Counted from the stretch's first letter, positions 8,067-18,920 are shown. The stretch: DNA of 64,000 bases from an uncultured Acidimicrobiales bacterium (GCA_902805555.1 CADCSY010000092.1:3006-67005); one strand, 5' to 3'. The notes: a model not told the origin generated them from the sequence alone. Translations and numbers: made by a program.

Positions 8067-10190
8067 TCAGGCCGCCGGGCCGCCGGCCTTGGCCGCCTCG
8101 GCCAGGAACTCGTCGTTCGTCCGGAACGTCTTCATCCCGTCCATGAGGCGCTCGAGGGCCGCCGCCGGGGAGCCGGCGTCGGAGCTGAGCGCGTGCAGCG
8201 CCCGGCGCACCCGCCACACCTGCTGGAGCTGCTGGCGGCTGAACAGGAGCTCCTCGTGGCGGGTGGAGCTGGCGTCGACGTCGATGGCCGGGTAGATCCG
8301 ACGCTCGGCCAGGCGGCGGTCGAGCCGCAGCTCCATGTTCCCGGTCCCCTTGAACTCCTCGAAGATGACCTCGTCCATCTTCGAGCCGGTCTCGATGAGG
8401 GCGGTGGCGAGGATGGTGAGCGACCCGCCCTCCTCGATGTTGCGGGCCGCCCCGAAGAACTTCTTCGGCGGGTAGAGGGCGCCGGTGTCGATGCCGCCCG
8501 ACATGATCCGCCCGGTGGCGGGAGCGGCCAGGTTGTAGGCCCGGGCCAGGCGGGTGATGCCGTCGAGCACGATCACGACGTCCTTGCCGTCCTCGACGAG
8601 GCGCTTGGCCCGCTCGATCACGAGCTCGGAGACCGAGGTGTGCTCCTCCGACGGCCGGTCGAACGTGGAGGCGATCACCTCGCCCTGCGTCGAGCGGCGC
8701 ATGTCGGTGACCTCCTCGGGCCGCTCGTCCACGAGCAGGACCATGAGGTGGACGTCGGGGTCGTTGCGCTCGATCGACTTCACGATCTGCTTGAGGATCG
8801 TCGTCTTGCCCGCCTTGGGAGGTGAGACGATCAGGCCCCGCTGGCCCTTGCCGATCGGGCTGATGAGGTCGACGATGCGAGCCGTCATGTTCGTCGGGTC
8901 GGCGGACGACTCCAGCCTGAGGCGCTCGTCGGGGAAGAGCGGCGTGAGGTCCTCGAAGCGGGGGCGCCGTCGGGACGCCTCGGGATCCTGGCCGTTGACC
9001 TGGTCGATGCGCAGCAGCGCGGGGTTCTTCTCCTGGCGGTTCGCGGGACGGCTGGCGCCGCTCAGGTGGTCGCCCTTGCGGAGGCCGAGCTGGCGGACCT
9101 GGCGGACCGACACGTACACGTCGTCGCGGTGGGGCAGGTAGCCCTTCACCCGCAGGAAGCCGTAGCCCTCGTCCCGCAGGTCGAGGAGGCCGGCGCACTC
9201 GACCGGCTCGCCGAGGAACGACTCGTCGCCCTCGGGACGCTCGGCGGGCGCGTCTGGACGGTCCCGGTTGCGACGCCGGCGACGGCGGTTGCCGCCCTCC
9301 TCCTCGCCCGCCTGCGGACCCCCCTGCTGGGGACCGCCGTGCTGGGCACCCTGGGCCTGCTGGTTCCCGGGGCCGGCCGGCGTGGCCTGGCCCTGCTGGC
9401 CGCCTCGGGCCGGGCCCGCCCCGTTGCCCTGGGTGCGGTCGGGCTGGTCGCCGTGGGTGGCTGCGTCGCCCTGGTTGCGGTCGCGCACGGACCGGTTGCG
9501 GTCGCGCTCCTGCTGGTCGGACCGCACCCGCTCGCGGTCCCGGTCGGCACGGCTGGCGGGACCGCCGTCCGCAGGGTCGGCCTCGTCGCGCTGCCGCTCC
9601 TCGGGCGGGTGGGAGGACCGGTCCTGCACCTGCTCGCGCTCCTCGAGCGGGAGGGGGACGGGGGCACCACCGCGGGGCCGGGGGCCGATGCGGGGGCGGT
9701 CGGCCGCCTGTGCCTGCTCCTCGTCCGGGTCGTCTGCGGGCCGGGCGGCGTCCGCCTCCACCCCGTCCCCACCTGGTGCCTCCTCGTCGACGAGGACGTC
9801 CTCCACCTCGTCGGGGCCGCCGTCGGCGTCGTCCACCACCAGGCCCACGTCACCGCCGTCGTCGGCCGAGGCGTCGACCGGCGCGCCCTCGTCGCCCGCC
9901 TCGCCGACGTCTGCCGCGTCGTCGCCCCCGGGACCCCGGTCGGCCACCCGTCCGGCAGCCCCTGCCCTGGTGGCGGCCCCCCGGCCCCTGGCCCGTCCAG
10001 CGGAGGGCGCCGGTCCCGGTGCCGGCATCCCCTCCTCGGGCGTGATGCCGGCCGAGCGGAGGACGAGGTCGACGAGGTCGGCCTTCTTCATCCGAGCCGG
10101 TGGCTCGGCGCCGAGCGCCCGGGCGATCGTCTGCAGCTCGTCGCGCTCCTTGCGCTCGAGGACGGACCGCTCCAGGACGGGCTCGCTCAT
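8067..10190 (-). CDS. rho: Transcription termination factor Rho with long disordered insertion
   Basis: 707 residues against about 420 in E. coli. The N-terminal Rho-N helical domain (about 1-50, with [11 protein letters not shown]) is followed by about 270 residues rich in Asp/Glu, Arg, Gln and Gly that look disordered. The RNA-binding cold-shock-like domain follows ([18 protein letters not shown]), then the RecA-type motor with SPPKAGKTT (Walker A), [10 protein letters not shown] and the Q/R-loop region. Long charged insertions are known in actinobacterial Rho and can change RNA preference. Start ATG 10190 fixes [15 protein letters not shown]. Confidence 0.96.
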   Translation of the reverse strand: MSEPVLERSVLERKERDELQTIARALGAEPPARMKKADLVDLVLRSAGITPEEGMPAPGPAPSAGRARGRGAATRAGAAGRVADRGPGGDDAADVGEAGDEGAPVDASADDGGDVGLVVDDADGGPDEVEDVLVDEEAPGGDGVEADAARPADDPDEEQAQAADRPRIGPRPRGGAPVPLPLEEREQVQDRSSHPPEERQRDEADPADGGPASRADRDRERVRSDQQERDRNRSVRDRNQGDAATHGDQPDRTQGNGAGPARGGQQGQATPAGPGNQQAQGAQHGGPQQGGPQAGEEEGGNRRRRRRNRDRPDAPAERPEGDESFLGEPVECAGLLDLRDEGYGFLRVKGYLPHRDDVYVSVRQVRQLGLRKGDHLSGASRPANRQEKNPALLRIDQVNGQDPEASRRRPRFEDLTPLFPDERLRLESSADPTNMTARIVDLISPIGKGQRGLIVSPPKAGKTTILKQIVKSIERNDPDVHLMVLLVDERPEEVTDMRRSTQGEVIASTFDRPSEEHTSVSELVIERAKRLVEDGKDVVIVLDGITRLARAYNLAAPATGRIMSGGIDTGALYPPKKFFGAARNIEEGGSLTILATALIETGSKMDEVIFEEFKGTGNMELRLDRRLAERRIYPAIDVDASSTRHEELLFSRQQLQQVWRVRRALHALSSDAGSPAAALERLMDGMKTFRTNDEFLAEAAKAGGPAA

Positions 10191-10534
10191 GGATCGCCTC
10201 TTCTCCGGTGCGGGCTGGCCCGGTCTGCGGGCGAGGGCACCACGGGGGTGGGGTGGAGGTCCGCTGGCGGGGACCGGCCGGGAGGCGCCCTCCCCTGGAC
10301 GAAGCGGGTGGGTCGTGCCCGTGCCGTGGCCCGCCGAGCGGGAGCCGGACGGAGGTGCCGGAGCGGGCCACCGACCGGCGAGCCGGACGACCGCACCGCC
10401 AGCACCGATCGACCGGCGTGGCGCAGCATACCGCGACCCCGGGCGCCCATGGCCCATGGCGCAGGGAGGCGGCGCCCCGTCGCCAGGACGACATCCCGCT
10501 GGCGCACGCCGGGCGCACGGGGCATCGTGCGGGC
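10191..10534. other. Divergent intergenic region rho / ABC transporter
   Basis: 344 bases without a supported gene. On the minus strand TATGCT (10425-10430) could be a rho -10, giving a leader of roughly 230 bases, long enough for Rho autoregulation. On the plus strand CATCGT at 10523-10528 lies six bases before the ABC gene GTG. No clear -35 elements or riboswitch pattern. Confidence 0.35.
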
Positions 10535-11301
<767 letters not shown>

Positions 11302-11305
<4 letters not shown>

Positions 11306-12159
11306 CGACGCTGGACGCGGCAGCATCGGAGGGGGTGTCGCGCCCGGTGCTCCTCACCGGCCGGCGCGCCTCGTGGCTCCGCATCCTGGCCATCAGCCGG
11401 CGCCACGCCTACGTCCTCTGGCGCAGCCCGCACCGCTTCTTCGACATCGCGTTCTGGCCGGTCGTCGACGTGCTCCTCTGGGGTTCGCTCGGCGTGTTCG
11501 TCAGCACCCAGACCGCAGATGCCGACCGTGCCGGGGCCACCTACCTGCTCGCAGGGATCGTCCTGTTCCACGTCCTGTTCCAGAGCCACATCAGCGTGGC
11601 CACCGGCTTCCTCGAGGAGACCTGGTCACGCAACGTCTTGAACCTCATGGTCACGCCCCTGCGCGAGCTCGAGTACGCAGCAGGCGTCGCACTCTTCGGG
11701 CTGGTGAAGCTCGTCATGGCGATGGGCGTCGTGACGGGCACCGCGGTCGTCGGCTACTCCTTCGACCCCGGCGCCCTCGGCTGGGGCGTGATCCCCATCG
11801 CCGCCGTCCTGCTGGCCACGGGCTGGGCCGTCTCGCTCTTCGTGATCGGCATGGTCCTGCGCTTCGGGCAGAGCGCCGAGATCATGGCGTGGGCGATCAT
11901 CTTCCTGATGCTCTCGCTGTCGGGCGCCTTCTACCCGATCGAGGCCCTCCCCGGCCTGCTGCAGCCCCTCGGCGCCGCGCTGCCGACGACCTACGCGTTC
12001 GAGGCGATGCGGGCCATCCTCGACGGGGAGCCGATGCCGTGGGGCGTGCTCGGCATCGCCGCAGCCATGACCGTCGTCATGGCCATCGCCGGCGTCGCCT
12101 TCGCCGCCCACATGCTCCGGGTCTTCCGCCGGGGCGGCTACGTGACGCGGTTCTCCTAG
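11302..12159 (+). CDS. ABC-2 type transporter permease
   Basis: 285 residues with six hydrophobic segments (roughly 45-70, 80-105, 130-160, 170-195, 205-225 and 258-280), the usual ABC-2 permease layout, including a late LSGAFYPIEALPGLLQPLG segment typical of this family. Its GTG overlaps the ATPase stop (GTGA), so the two are translated together and form one exporter. The stop overlaps the rhomboid gene stop in a CTAG. Confidence 0.9.
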
Positions 12160-13028
12160 GCCAGGAGGACCGCAGCGACCAGGCAGGCGGCGGCCATGCC
12201 CGCCACCGCCGCCAGGCCCAGCGCCTCCTGTGACCTGCCCTTCCGGTCGGTCGCGAAGAGCACGGCCCCGGCTGCCGCACCGACGGCGAGCCCGCCCAGG
12301 TGGGCGCCGATGCTGATGCCCGGCAGCGTGAAGGTGAGGAGCAGGTTGATGCCGAGGAGCATCGGCAACCCGCTCGCCATGGGGTCGGCGCCACGAGCCT
12401 TCATCCCGATCACGGCCGCGCCCATCAGACCGAAGACCGCGCCGGAGGCGCCGGCGCTCAGGCTGTCCGGCTGGAGGAGGATCACGCCGAGGGAGCCGCC
12501 GAGCAGGGCGGCCATGTAGAGGGCGGCCAGGCGGACCCGGCCGAGCGCAGGTTCGAGCAGCGTGCCCAGCTGGAAGAGGATGAACATGTTGAAGCCGAGG
12601 TGGAGCAGGCCGTAGTGCAGGAACCCGCTCGTGACGAGGCGCCACCACTGGCCGTCCGCGACCGCCCCGCCGTTCAGCGCGTAGTCGCCGGCCAGGGCGT
12701 TGCCGCCCCCGAACAGCGAGGGGGCGCTCCCGTCGGCTGCGCCCACCACCAGCGCCAGGACGGCCACCGCCACGTTGACGACGATGATCCCCTGGGTCAG
12801 GCGGGGAGTGGAGACGAGCGAGCGCAACGTCCGGACCTGCGGCCCACCCTTGACGCACGAGGGGCACTGGAACCCCACGGGAGCCGAGATCATGCAGTCG
12901 GGGCAGATCGGCCGCTCGCAGCGGGTGCAGCGGACGCCGCTCGACCGCCCGGGGTGGCGGTAGCACGCCCACTCGTTCGCGCCGGTCGGCGCCCCCTCGC
13001 CCGGGACGGCCCCCTCAGACGTCGCCAT
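12156..13028 (-). CDS. Rhomboid family intramembrane serine protease with zinc-ribbon N-terminus
   Basis: 290 residues. The N-terminus has Cys/His pairs (CYRHPGR, VRCTRCERPICPDCM, FQCPSC) resembling a B-box/zinc ribbon. About seven membrane segments follow, with LHLGFNMFILFQLG (HxxxN), GASGAVFGLMGA (catalytic Ser) and IGAHLGGLAVGA (catalytic His). Active-site residues are intact, so it should cleave transmembrane substrates. GGGAGG-like sequence nine bases before ATG 13028 supports the start. Confidence 0.93.
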   Translation of the reverse strand: MATSEGAVPGEGAPTGANEWACYRHPGRSSGVRCTRCERPICPDCMISAPVGFQCPSCVKGGPQVRTLRSLVSTPRLTQGIIVVNVAVAVLALVVGAADGSAPSLFGGGNALAGDYALNGGAVADGQWWRLVTSGFLHYGLLHLGFNMFILFQLGTLLEPALGRVRLAALYMAALLGGSLGVILLQPDSLSAGASGAVFGLMGAAVIGMKARGADPMASGLPMLLGINLLLTFTLPGISIGAHLGGLAVGAAAGAVLFATDRKGRSQEALGLAAVAGMAAACLVAAVLLA

Positions 13029-13051
13029 CGAGGCCCGCCTCCCGGGCGGGC

Positions 13052-13126
13052 TGCCCGCTCAGGACCTGCCCGTCCGTGACCTGTCTGCTCACGACGTGTC
13101 CGCTCATGAGCTGCCCGCTCCTGACC
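13052..13126. repeat. Five imperfect 15-bp tandem repeats
   Basis: Units begin at 13052, 13067, 13082, 13097 and 13112, each of the form TGYCYGCTCAYGACC with small changes. The block lies between the rhomboid start and the apgM gene and covers the last codons and stop of apgM. The period of 15 bases is exact. Confidence 0.75.
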
Positions 13127-14306
13127 CGGCGCCGCCGAGCTGTGGCGGGCGGCCGGTGAGCCGCCCCATCAGCTCGTGCCCGGGCACGGCCGTGGCCCCT
13201 GCCGTGGCCGCCTCGGTGTAGCGGCCGCCGGGGCCGGAGGTGGCGCTGTCGACGAGCAACCACGGCACCGTGTCCATCGTGTGGGTCTTCTTCGCCACCG
13301 GCGTGGCGTGGTCCGGGAGGAGCAGCAGGCGCCACGGGCCGAGGTCGTCGAGCCCCTCGACGAGCGGTGCGAGGATGCGCCGGTCCCACGCCTCGAGGGC
13401 CTTCACCTTCTCGTCGAGGTCGCCGGCGTGGCCGGCCTCGTCGGTCGCCTCCACGTGGATCACGAAGAGCTCCGCGCCGCCGGCCAGCGCGGCGAGCGCG
13501 GCGTCCCGCTTCCCCTCGTAGCTCGTGTCGTACCAGCCGGTGGCGCCCTCCACCTCGACGACGTCGATGTCGGTGAGGACGCCGAGCCCCCGGATGAGGT
13601 CGACGGCGGTGCACAGGCCCGCCCGCAGGCCGTAGGCGTCGGCGAAGCGGGGCATGACCGGTTGCGAGCCCTGGCCCCACAACCACACCTGGCTCGCTGA
13701 CGGGAGGAGGTTCGGGACGATCTCCCTGCTCGCGTCCATCAGGGCCTGGAGCTTCGGTGCCGACGGCCCCGTCGGGGCGACCACCGCCTTGTCCGACAGG
13801 TCGTGGGGCGGCGCACAGGTGGCGTCGGCCCAGTCCCTGGGGGCGACGAGGATGTGGCGGTACTGGAAGCCGGGGTGGAACGACACGCCGTCGGAGCCGA
13901 GCTCGGCGTCGAGCGCCTCGATCACCTTCGTGGCGTCCTCCGTCCTGGGGTGCCCGCCGGCGAAGTCGAGCATCGTCCCGTCCTCGCCGACCCGGACGAG
14001 GTTGCAGCGGAACGCGACCTGCTCGGGGGTGAGGCGCAGGCCGAGGGCCGCCGCCTCGATGGGCGCCCGTCCCGTGTGGAACCGGCGCGGGTCGTAGCCG
14101 AGGATGCTCATGTTCCCCACGTCGCTGCCGGGTGGCATCCCGTCGGGGATGACCGCGGCCCTCCCCACCTCGCCCCTGGCAGCCAGGGCGGCGAAGGTCG
14201 GGAGGTCGGCTGCCTCGAGGGGGGTCCGGCCGCCGAGCTCGGCCAGCGGCTCGTCGGCACAGCCGTCCGGCACGCAGACCACGTACTTCGGCGTCCCCGC
14301 AGTCAT
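13104..14306 (-). CDS. apgM: 2,3-bisphosphoglycerate-independent phosphoglycerate mutase, archaeal type
   Basis: 400 residues. It interconverts 3- and 2-phosphoglycerate through a phosphoserine in an alkaline-phosphatase fold. VVCVPDGCADEPLAELGGRTPLEAAD is the ApgM opening, SDVGNMSILGYDP carries the nucleophile Ser, and HVEATDEAGHAGDLDEKVKA and LLLPDHATPVAKKTHT supply the metal-binding Asp/His set. ATG 14306 is chosen because the open frame upstream belongs to an out-of-frame kinase gene and TACCCT lies six bases before it. Confidence 0.93.
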   Translation of the reverse strand: MTAGTPKYVVCVPDGCADEPLAELGGRTPLEAADLPTFAALAARGEVGRAAVIPDGMPPGSDVGNMSILGYDPRRFHTGRAPIEAAALGLRLTPEQVAFRCNLVRVGEDGTMLDFAGGHPRTEDATKVIEALDAELGSDGVSFHPGFQYRHILVAPRDWADATCAPPHDLSDKAVVAPTGPSAPKLQALMDASREIVPNLLPSASQVWLWGQGSQPVMPRFADAYGLRAGLCTAVDLIRGLGVLTDIDVVEVEGATGWYDTSYEGKRDAALAALAGGAELFVIHVEATDEAGHAGDLDEKVKALEAWDRRILAPLVEGLDDLGPWRLLLLPDHATPVAKKTHTMDTVPWLLVDSATSGPGGRYTEAATAGATAVPGHELMGRLTGRPPQLGGAGSGAGSS

Positions 14307-14312
14307 GGCCCG

Positions 14313-14318
14313 AGGGTA
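14313..14318 (-). promoter_or_regulatory. Candidate -10 (TACCCT) of apgM, leaderless
   Basis: TACCCT on the minus strand ends six bases before the apgM ATG with no Shine-Dalgarno, the spacing seen at several other genes here. Confidence 0.45.
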
Positions 14319-14391
14319 CGCGGACCGTTGCCACCTTCCGGTGCGCGCGGCGGAGCCAGGGGAGCCGGCCCGGCACCGGCCCGGGCCCTGC

Positions 14392-15342
14392 TCACGGCCA
14401 CCGCAGGAGGCGCCGCAGCCAGGCCAGCGCCACCGCACCCTGGGCCTGCTGGAACGACCGCAGGGTGGGCAGCCCCGGCGGGTCCGGCAGCCGGCCTCGC
14501 TCGGCGAAGTACCCGGCCAGTGCCGCGACCAGGGGCGCCAGCTGCCGGTCGTCGAGCCGGAGGCCGGCGAGACGGAGGACGTGCTCCGGGCTCCCCCCGC
14601 CCTCGAGCTCGACGGAGGGGAGCATGGCCACCACGTCGAACCAACCGGCCCCCACGCACGTGCTCGTCCAGTCGACGAAGACGACGTCGGCAGCGCCCGG
14701 CAGCTGGCCGTCGCGCGGCACGAGCAGGACGTTGTCGCTCCGGACGTCACCGTGCACGAGGGACGACCCGGCCGTCGCCTCCTCCCAGCCCGCCTCCAGG
14801 TCGGCGAGGCGTTCGAGGTTGCGCCGTGACCAGTCCTCGGCCACGGCGTCGGGCCCCTCGGCCGCCAGCGTGCGCCACCCCCTGAACACCGGCCCGTAGT
14901 GCCCGGCGACCGTCGGCAGCGAGCTCGCCGGCTCGAGCTCGCCGATCGCGAGCGTCGCCCGCAGCACCGACCGCAGCTCGGCCTCGTCCCACGGCACCGC
15001 CGGGTGCACGCCCGGCACCTCCTCGAACACGAGGGCCACCCAGTCCCCCTCGTCCACGACGTGCAGCAGCGCAGGGGCTGGCGCACCTTCGGGGAGGTCG
15101 GCCACGACCGTCACCTCACGCCGGACCATCGCCGGGGTGTGCGGGTTCTGGTCGGCGGCCACGCCCTTGACGAACACCCGTCGCCCGTCCGCCAGCTCGC
15201 AGCGGGCTGCGAGCCCCGGGCCGTACCCGCCCTGCTGGCCCACCGCCAGGCGCACCGGGCTGCCCAGCACGGCCTCGAGGCGGCTGCGCCGGTCGGGACG
15301 CACCTCGTCCCACTGCAACCGGTGTCCCGCCGACCTCGCCAC
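14392..15342 (-). CDS. Phosphotransferase of the aminoglycoside phosphotransferase (APH) family
   Basis: 316 residues from GTG 15342. The start is uncertain because the frame runs upstream into the methyltransferase gene and there is no ATG. Kinase-like features: FVKGVAADQNPHT (ATP lysine), SLVHGDVRSDNVLLVP (catalytic loop HGDxxxxN) and VVFVDWTSTCVGAGWFDVVA (metal Asp). APH-fold kinases act on small molecules such as choline, homoserine, sugars or antibiotics; nothing nearby identifies the substrate. Not evidence of resistance by itself. Confidence 0.8.
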   Translation of the reverse strand: MARSAGHRLQWDEVRPDRRSRLEAVLGSPVRLAVGQQGGYGPGLAARCELADGRRVFVKGVAADQNPHTPAMVRREVTVVADLPEGAPAPALLHVVDEGDWVALVFEEVPGVHPAVPWDEAELRSVLRATLAIGELEPASSLPTVAGHYGPVFRGWRTLAAEGPDAVAEDWSRRNLERLADLEAGWEEATAGSSLVHGDVRSDNVLLVPRDGQLPGAADVVFVDWTSTCVGAGWFDVVAMLPSVELEGGGSPEHVLRLAGLRLDDRQLAPLVAALAGYFAERGRLPDPPGLPTLRSFQQAQGAVALAWLRRLLRWP

Positions 15343-15401
15343 CCCGGGATGCTGCTCGCAGCACGGTGCCGGAGCCACCGGGTTCCCGGCGGCTGACCGG
15401 T

Positions 15402-16151
15402 TCAGTCGAGCGGCTGCAGCCAGAAGGAGTACTCGGTCGCCCCCTCGTCGGCAACGCCGCCGGTGTCGTCGAGGACGAGCGCCGTGCGCAGGCCGGCGGC
15501 GGCGGCCAGCTCTCTGAACGTCGTCTGGCTGTACCAGTGCAGGGTCCAGGTGCGCTCCACCGCGGTGGTGTCGCCGTCGGAGGTCCGCTCGTAGCGCAGG
15601 ACCGTGTGCTGGCGGCGGCCCGCCTCGTCGTGCTCCTGGGAGACGGCGGTGAAGCGGATGACGGAGCCATCCGGCTCGAGGGCCTCGCGAGGCCGCCCCA
15701 GTGCCCCCGCAGGGGTGGGCTCCGGCTCGAAGAGCGGGATCAGCGCGCCGCCCCCGTCGTGGAGGTGGGCGCGGATCCGCTCGAGCGCGGAGGTGGCGAC
15801 GGCGTCGTCGGGCAGGAGGTTGAACGTCGGCCCGGCCAGGAAGATCGTGCGGTACCGGCGGGGCAGGTCGAGCGCCTCCATCCGCTGGTGGTGCACCACG
15901 ACCTCGACCTGCTGCTCGGCGGCGCGCCGCCGGCAGCGCTCGAGCATGTCGGCGGAGGAGTCGACGCCCTCGACGTCGATGCCCCGCCGCCGCAGCTCGA
16001 GGAGCGGGTCCCCGTCGCCGCACCCCAGCTCCAGCGCAGGTTCGCCGACGGCCCCGATGAACCGGGCGTAGGGGTCCGGGTCCGGGACGGTCGAGCGCAG
16101 GGGGGCGTAGAGGTCGGCGACGATGCCCGTGTAGAAGAGCGCCGGATCCAC
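15402..16151 (-). CDS. Class I SAM-dependent methyltransferase
   Basis: 249 residues. PALELGCGDGDPLLEL is motif I binding SAM; GIDVEGVDSSADMLERC is motif II with the acidic residue for the ribose; FLAGPTFNLLPDD corresponds to motif IV. C-terminal beta strands follow (TLHWYSQTTFRELAAAAGL). Small-molecule type methyltransferase; acceptor unknown. GTG 16151 reads VDPALFYTGIVADLY. Confidence 0.82.
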   Translation of the reverse strand: MDPALFYTGIVADLYAPLRSTVPDPDPYARFIGAVGEPALELGCGDGDPLLELRRRGIDVEGVDSSADMLERCRRRAAEQQVEVVVHHQRMEALDLPRRYRTIFLAGPTFNLLPDDAVATSALERIRAHLHDGGGALIPLFEPEPTPAGALGRPREALEPDGSVIRFTAVSQEHDEAGRRQHTVLRYERTSDGDTTAVERTWTLHWYSQTTFRELAAAAGLRTALVLDDTGGVADEGATEYSFWLQPLD

Positions 16152-16235
16152 CGCGCGACGCTCTCAGGTCGCGCCGTCCGGGCGGGGCACCCCTCCGCGA
16201 CAGCACCAGCGCCACCATGGCGTAGAACCTGCCAG

Positions 16236-16637
16236 GTGAACGAGGACGTCGGTGAGGGAGGCGCTGCGGATCCCGGTGGCGACCCCGGTCTCGTGCTGGC
16301 GCTCGAGCGCGAGCGCACCGTCGCGCAGATCCACGCCCTCACGTCCGACTTCGACAGCATCGTGGAGTCCTGCGAGTCGGACGCCTACGACGACGAGCAC
16401 GACCCCGAGGGCCACACCATCGCCTACGAGCGCCAGCAGGTCGCTGCGCTGCTGCGCGAGGCCAGGTCCCACCTCGACCAGCTGGACCTCGCCGCCGACC
16501 GGCTGGAGGCCGGCACCTACGGGAGGTGCGAGGTGTGCAGCGGGGCCATCACGGCGGCCCGGCTCGCCACCCGCCCGGCGGCATCCACGTGCGTGGCGTG
16601 CGCAGGTCGCGGCGGATCGGTGCTCCGCTCGGGCTGA
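16236..16637 (+). CDS. DksA/TraR family C4 zinc-finger protein
   Basis: 133 residues. A central coiled-coil-like region (about 25-95) has acidic residues at its presumed tip (SDAYDDEHDPEG), then CEVCSGAITAARLA...CVAC forms the CxxC-x17-CxxC zinc finger. DksA-like proteins enter the RNA polymerase secondary channel; here the arrangement matches small actinobacterial TraR/DksA proteins. GTG 16236 has TAGAAC seven bases upstream and no ribosome binding site. Confidence 0.85.
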   Translation: MNEDVGEGGAADPGGDPGLVLALERERTVAQIHALTSDFDSIVESCESDAYDDEHDPEGHTIAYERQQVAALLREARSHLDQLDLAADRLEAGTYGRCEVCSGAITAARLATRPAASTCVACAGRGGSVLRSG

Positions 16638-16840
16638 TCGCGCCGGCGAGGCCGCGCCTGCGCTCGGCACCGACGGCTGAGCCGGGGCTGGCCCCACCGG
16701 TCCGCCAGGTGGAGCGCAGGCCGCGCCTGCCTCCACCGTCCACCCCGCACGTCGTCGACGACGCCCGCATGCGCAGCGGTCCGTCCCTCCGGCCGAGAAG
16801 CGGCCTCGATGGAGGCTGGACCGGGTGCTCTACTTCGGGG

Positions 16841-17521
16841 ATGGACCTGACGAAGACGGGGTTCGACGACGACGCCCGGGTGGTCGTCGAGCAGCACGGG
16901 AACGAGCAGTGGATCGTCTGGGAGTCGTTCCGCTACAAGGCGGCGGACGACGTCTACACGGTGCCGAGGGGCATGTGCACGGACTTCGCGTCGGTGCCGA
17001 GGCCCTTCGTCTGGTACCTGCCCCGCTACGGGCCGTACACGCTGGCGGCGATCCTGCACGACCACCTGTGGCGGAACCTGGCCGCCAAACGTTGCCTCCG
17101 CTACACCGACGCCGACGGCATCTTCCGTCGCGCCATGCGGGAGCTGCAGGTTCCCTTCCTCCACCGCTGGCTCATGTGGGGGGCGGTGCGCTGGGGCGCC
17201 CTCCTCAAGCCCCATGGCCGGAAGGGCTGGGCCGCCGACGCACCTCGCGTCCTCCTGCTCACCCTGGTGGCCCTGCCGATCATGGCTGCTCCGGTGGCGG
17301 CCATCCTCGCTGCGATGGTGCAGCTGTACGCACTCGAGCTGCTGCTGTGGGTGCCGCTCCGGGTCCACGCGTGGTGGGTGCGGCTCCGGGGCGGCGTGCC
17401 CGAGAAGGAGGTCGTCCGACCCCGCCTCGAGCTGCGGCTGCAGGGCGGGCGGGCCGATGACTGCCCGCCGGCGGGTTGGGTCGGCGAGCTCGCCCCCGAC
17501 CTCAGACCGGCACGCGGCTGA
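16841..17521 (+). CDS. DUF1353 family protein
   Basis: 226 residues. The first 130 match the DUF1353 pattern often seen in phage and bacterial genomes: YKAADDVYTVPRGMCTDFASVPR and LAAILHDHLWR, with conserved His/Asp residues suggesting a metal-dependent hydrolase-like active site. Two adjacent hydrophobic stretches (about 145-185) could anchor it in the membrane. Its last 20 bases overlap the convergent thrC gene. Function unknown; a phage origin is possible but no phage neighbours are seen. Confidence 0.75.
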   Translation: MDLTKTGFDDDARVVVEQHGNEQWIVWESFRYKAADDVYTVPRGMCTDFASVPRPFVWYLPRYGPYTLAAILHDHLWRNLAAKRCLRYTDADGIFRRAMRELQVPFLHRWLMWGAVRWGALLKPHGRKGWAADAPRVLLLTLVALPIMAAPVAAILAAMVQLYALELLLWVPLRVHAWWVRLRGGVPEKEVVRPRLELRLQGGRADDCPPAGWVGELAPDLRPARG

Positions 17522-18920
17522 CGTCGGACACGAACGACTGCACGGCGGCCAGGTCGTTCGGCAGCGAGACGAGGCGCTCGGGGCGCTCGAAGAGGTCGGC
17601 CAGGTGCTCGGGCAACCCGGGCCGGACGCCCGTCGCCGCCTCCACCGCGTCCGGGAACTTGGCGGGATGGGCGGTGGCGGCCACGACCATGGGCACGTCG
17701 GGGTTGAGCCGGGCCTCACGGGCGGCGGCGAGGCCGATGGCGCTGTGCGGGTCGAGCACGACGCCGTGCCGCTCGTGCACGTCCTTCATGCACGCCGCCA
17801 CCTCGCCGTCGTCGAAGCGGGCGCTGTCGAACAGCGAGCGCAGCTCGTTCATCGCCGTCGCGTGGAGCGACATCGATCCCGTGGCCCGGAACTGGCTGAG
17901 CTGGGCCGCCACGAGGTGGCCGTTGCGCTCGTCGAGCTCGAAGAGCAGCCGCTCGAAGTTGCTCGACACCTGGATGTCCATGCTCGGGCTCGTGGTGGGC
18001 ACGACCTCGCGCATCTCCATGTCGCCCCGCTGGAGGAAGCGGTGGAGGATGTCGTTGGTGTTGCTCCCGATCACGAGCTGGTCGACCGGGGCGCCCATGC
18101 GCGAGGCGGCGTAGGCGGCGAAGACGTTGCCGAAGTTGCCGGTCGGCACCGCGAAGGCGACCGGGTCGGCACCGCCGCCGAGGCGGCGCACCGCAGCCAC
18201 GTAGTAGACGACCTGTGTGACGATCCGGGCCCAGTTGATGGAGTTGACCGCCGAGAGCCGCAGCCGGTCCCGGAACGCGATGTCGTTGAACATGGCCTTG
18301 ACGAGGTCCTGGCAGTCGTCGAAGTCGCCGTCGACGGCGACGTTGTGCACGTTGGGGGCCGTGACGGTCGTCATCTGCCGCCGCTGCACCTCGGAGACCC
18401 GACCGGCGGGGTGGAGGATGACGATGTCGAGCGACTCCCGGTCCCGGCACGCCTCGATGGCGGCCGACCCGGTGTCCCCCGAGGTCGCGCCGACGATGGT
18501 GAGGCGTTCGCCCCGGGCCGACAGCACGTGGTCGAAGAGCCGGCCGACCAGCTGGAGCGCGAGGTCCTTGAACGCGAGCGTCGGCCCGTGGAACAGCTCG
18601 AGCAGCCACGTGCCGTCGTCGCCGAGGGGGACCAGCGGGACGACGCCGGGGTGCCGGAACGAGGCGTAGGCGTCGGCGCACATGCGGTCGAGGTCGTCCC
18701 GGGTGACGCTCCCCCCGGCCACGAACGGCCAGAGCACCTCGGCGGCGAGGGTCGCGTAGGGCACGTCCCCCGCCAGCCCCCAGACGTCCGGGCCGAGCTG
18801 CGGCCAGGCATCCGGCACGTAGAGGCCGCCGTCGCGGGCGAGGCCGCTCAGCAGCACGTCGTCGAAGCCGAGCTCCGGGGCGGTGCCCCGCGTGCTGACG
18901 TAGCTGACGGGCTCCGTCAT
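17502..18920 (-). CDS. thrC: Threonine synthase
   Basis: 472 residues, the length of the E. coli-type enzyme. It converts O-phosphohomoserine to threonine with PLP. ARDGGLYVPDAWPQL is the N-terminal family signature, HGPTLAFKDLALQLVGRLF carries the PLP lysine, and VGATSGDTGSAAIEA binds phosphate. ATG overlaps the hom stop by four bases, so hom and thrC are translationally coupled. Confidence 0.96.
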   Translation of the reverse strand: MTEPVSYVSTRGTAPELGFDDVLLSGLARDGGLYVPDAWPQLGPDVWGLAGDVPYATLAAEVLWPFVAGGSVTRDDLDRMCADAYASFRHPGVVPLVPLGDDGTWLLELFHGPTLAFKDLALQLVGRLFDHVLSARGERLTIVGATSGDTGSAAIEACRDRESLDIVILHPAGRVSEVQRRQMTTVTAPNVHNVAVDGDFDDCQDLVKAMFNDIAFRDRLRLSAVNSINWARIVTQVVYYVAAVRRLGGGADPVAFAVPTGNFGNVFAAYAASRMGAPVDQLVIGSNTNDILHRFLQRGDMEMREVVPTTSPSMDIQVSSNFERLLFELDERNGHLVAAQLSQFRATGSMSLHATAMNELRSLFDSARFDDGEVAACMKDVHERHGVVLDPHSAIGLAAAREARLNPDVPMVVAATAHPAKFPDAVEAATGVRPGLPEHLADLFERPERLVSLPNDLAAVQSFVSDVSRVPV

